Positions 62,296-64,000 of a DNA stretch of 64,000 nucleotides are shown here, piece by piece (position 1 is the stretch's first letter; every line of letters starts with the position of its first letter). The translations under genes and the position numbers were made by a program. Source of the stretch: Nissolia schottii (lineage: Eukaryota; Streptophyta; Magnoliopsida; Fabales; Fabaceae); the NCBI GenBank assembly GCA_003254905.1, contig QANU01042752.1, positions 62,001 through 126,000 of the forward strand, given 5' to 3'. The notes under the pieces were generated by a model. The model worked only from the letters and a program-made list of their open reading frames with translations, ran no database searches and was not told the DNA's origin.

Positions 62296-64000
62296 TATAA
62301 CATCTCGCATTTTCCCTTAGGGAAAAGTTCGTTAAAATTAAATAAAATGAATTCTAAGACAATTTATAAAGGTTAGAGAAGGAGTTTTAGGGTTAAGAAT
62401 GCCCAAGGAACCTAGGGTTGCGGTTGTAAGAAATTCCGCAGACATCAGAACGATCCGATTCGTATACCGGCAAGGGAAAACGGGCCGAAAGTATCTGTAA
62501 AGAATACTGTCCCGGAGAAAAAATTACAAGTTTCCTAAACCAATAATATTCCCATGTAGGGGTAAATTAGAGGATCACGATGGTACAAGCGGAATATTTT
62601 TCGGATGACCGTGCGCGACGCACCGACACTGCGAGCAATAAAAGACGAGCGAAACGGAACCGAGAAAAGTCAAATTTCCCAATTCCCACGTGACCCAATC
62701 TGATTGCCAAGGAAATTAATTTAAAATTCCATTTACTATTCATTGATGTGACATATAGATTATCATTTGAATTAATTAATTATAAAAGAAAATAAAAAGG
62801 GCAAAATGGTAAATAAGCATAGGGGCAAAAAGGTAATTATGGGAGGCAAAATTTTGGCTATAAATAGCCAGCCCCTAAGCAGAAAAAATTTAGAAAAATT
62901 CCTATCCTAGCCGAAACTCTATCCGTGTGCTCCGTGATTTCACCGAGGAAACTCCGCCGGGAAGCTTGGAGTGCACCCTACGCGTGAAGGACGACTCTCC
63001 CACTCTTCCCTCACCACCAGACAGCCCCCAAGAAGTGGGTAACTATGGATACTCACCTCTTTGGTAGTTGTGTTTGCGTTTGCGTGTGTGTGTGTATGTT
63101 TCTATGTATGTATGTTATGTATGCTAGAACTTTGGTTAGGATAGGAAGATGATTCTAAAGGGTCTTGTGACCTGGACTAGCTAGGATTTTAATGGTTGAA
63201 ATATGTGTGAGAACCTCAAGGAGTGCCCATGAGAAAGGAGGAAAAGAAATGAAAGAAAACAATACATTCTGTTTCAGCCTCGCCCAGGTACCGCTGAGCG
63301 GCCCCAGGCGTCGCTGAGCAGAATGCATCAGGAAGCAAGTTTTTGAAACGTGAACTCCAGGGCGCTGAGCGGCCAGAGGACCCGCTGAGCGGCCTGAAGG
63401 TCACAGAGGATAAGAATGGAAAGATATTTTGGAGGATAAGGATGGAAAGATATTTTTGAAAACCGAGCCAGTCCGCTGAGCGAGAGGAGTCACCGCTGAG
63501 CGATACAGCTTTTACCGCTGAGCGATGTGGCTCTTACCGCTGAGCGAGATGAGCTCAGACCGCTGAGCGAGATGAGCTCAGACCGCTGAGCGAACAAGAG
63601 GTTCCGCTGAGCGGCCTGAGACTTGAACGTCTCATGGATGCTGTCTTGGGGCGCATAATCCAACAAGTTATGATTTAAGTGATGTGTATGATTAAAGTGT
63701 ATGAGCTATGTGATGTAATAGGTAGAATTCCATGCATGATAATTATTAAAGTACTATGCTAGCATGCCATATATCATGTTAAGGTATTCTTAGAGGATTA
63801 GAGCTTAATCAAATAATGAGTAAAGATTATAATGGAAATGAACATTAGGGAACAAGTCATGTCATGCTATGTGCACAAAAAGAGAAGAAAGAATAAATGT
63901 TATAAGAAAGAAAATATAATGATATGATGAGATGCTACAAGTACAGGTACAAGACGTGACGTCACATAAGTCCAACTAACGATCCCACTTCAGTAGAGTT
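62296..64000 (+). mobile_element. large LTR inserted in the gypsy fossil, running off the window
   Basis: Starts tataacatctcgcattttcc, close to the tgtaacatcccaaat start of the LTR at 5068-7671. A clear TATA box (ggctataaatagcc) lies at about 62857-62870, some 560 bp in, the same spacing as in that LTR. Downstream is leader-like sequence and then the minisatellite at 63291-63620. No coding domain is seen before the window ends. Its internal part and second LTR, if present, lie beyond 64000. Confidence 0.55.
63291..63620 (+). repeat. ccgctgagcg minisatellite, about 11 units
   Basis: The core ccgctgagcg (variants gtcgctgagc, ggcgctgagc) occurs about 11 times with spacers of roughly 8 to 75 bp; two neighbouring units share agatgagctcagaccgctga. 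It is much richer in GC than its surroundings and lies downstream of the LTR TATA box. Irregular spacers rule out a CRISPR array. Confidence 0.8.

Noticed and set aside
63291-63620. Regular direct repeats that recall a CRISPR array
   Set aside because: The spacers vary widely in length, the repeat core is only about 10 bp, and the context is a plant LTR.
1-64000. A novel multi-gene system or biosynthetic cluster
   Set aside because: The six host genes are unrelated single-copy-type housekeeping genes in different compartments; the rest is explained by mobile elements and likely assembly joins.

Overview
This window is plant nuclear DNA, AT-rich, with long intergenic stretches full of retrotransposons and small intron-rich genes. 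The six host genes all match eudicot protein families; a rosid, possibly a legume, is likely, but the species cannot be fixed from the sequence. I saw no tRNA, rRNA, CRISPR array, operon or other prokaryotic-style system.

Host genes, with exons rebuilt by eye from splice sites, reading phase and family similarity: (1) minus strand 644-3352, HCC1, a SCO1-type mitochondrial copper chaperone, 7 coding exons, 323 aa; (2) minus 10072-11084, a 71-aa conserved plant protein of unknown function, 4 coding exons; (3) minus 16100-18559, a TBL33-like xylan O-acetyltransferase, 6 exons, 432 aa; (4) minus 24042-29431, a SET-domain/Rubisco-LSMT-type lysine methyltransferase, 12 exons, 500 aa; (5) plus 40368-44434, a plastid-type protein with about six membrane segments and unknown function, 6 exons, 334 aa; (6) plus 52137-58279, SAC8 phosphoinositide phosphatase, 20 exons, 590 aa. 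Every exon set closes in frame from ATG to stop. The genes act in different compartments (mitochondrion, Golgi, plastid, endomembranes) and show no sign of a shared pathway.

Between them: paired hairpin MITEs (4.5-4.85 kb); a MULE-like element holding a solo LTR (4.9-7.9 kb); a broken Copia with a 961-bp solo LTR inside it (12.3-15.5 kb); a poly-A retroposon with target duplications (22.4-23.3 kb); a non-autonomous MULE with a perfect 9-bp target duplication (29.7-30.6 kb); a broken minus-strand Ty3/gypsy element whose LTR-gag end appears twice (31.1-39.3 kb); an LTR-like block (48.6-50.5 kb); and a broken plus-strand Ty3/gypsy element (58.7-62.3 kb) cut by a further large LTR carrying an 11-unit minisatellite (62.3 kb to the window end). 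An RTE-type LINE piece lies in an intron of the SET gene.

Most worth a second look: a U12-type intron in SAC8 that starts ATATCCTT and appears to end in AA; a Cys-to-Ser change in the conserved SAC catalytic motif; and four single-N positions that each sit next to a direct duplication, which suggests unmerged contig or haplotype ends rather than biology. I found no convincing undescribed biological system.
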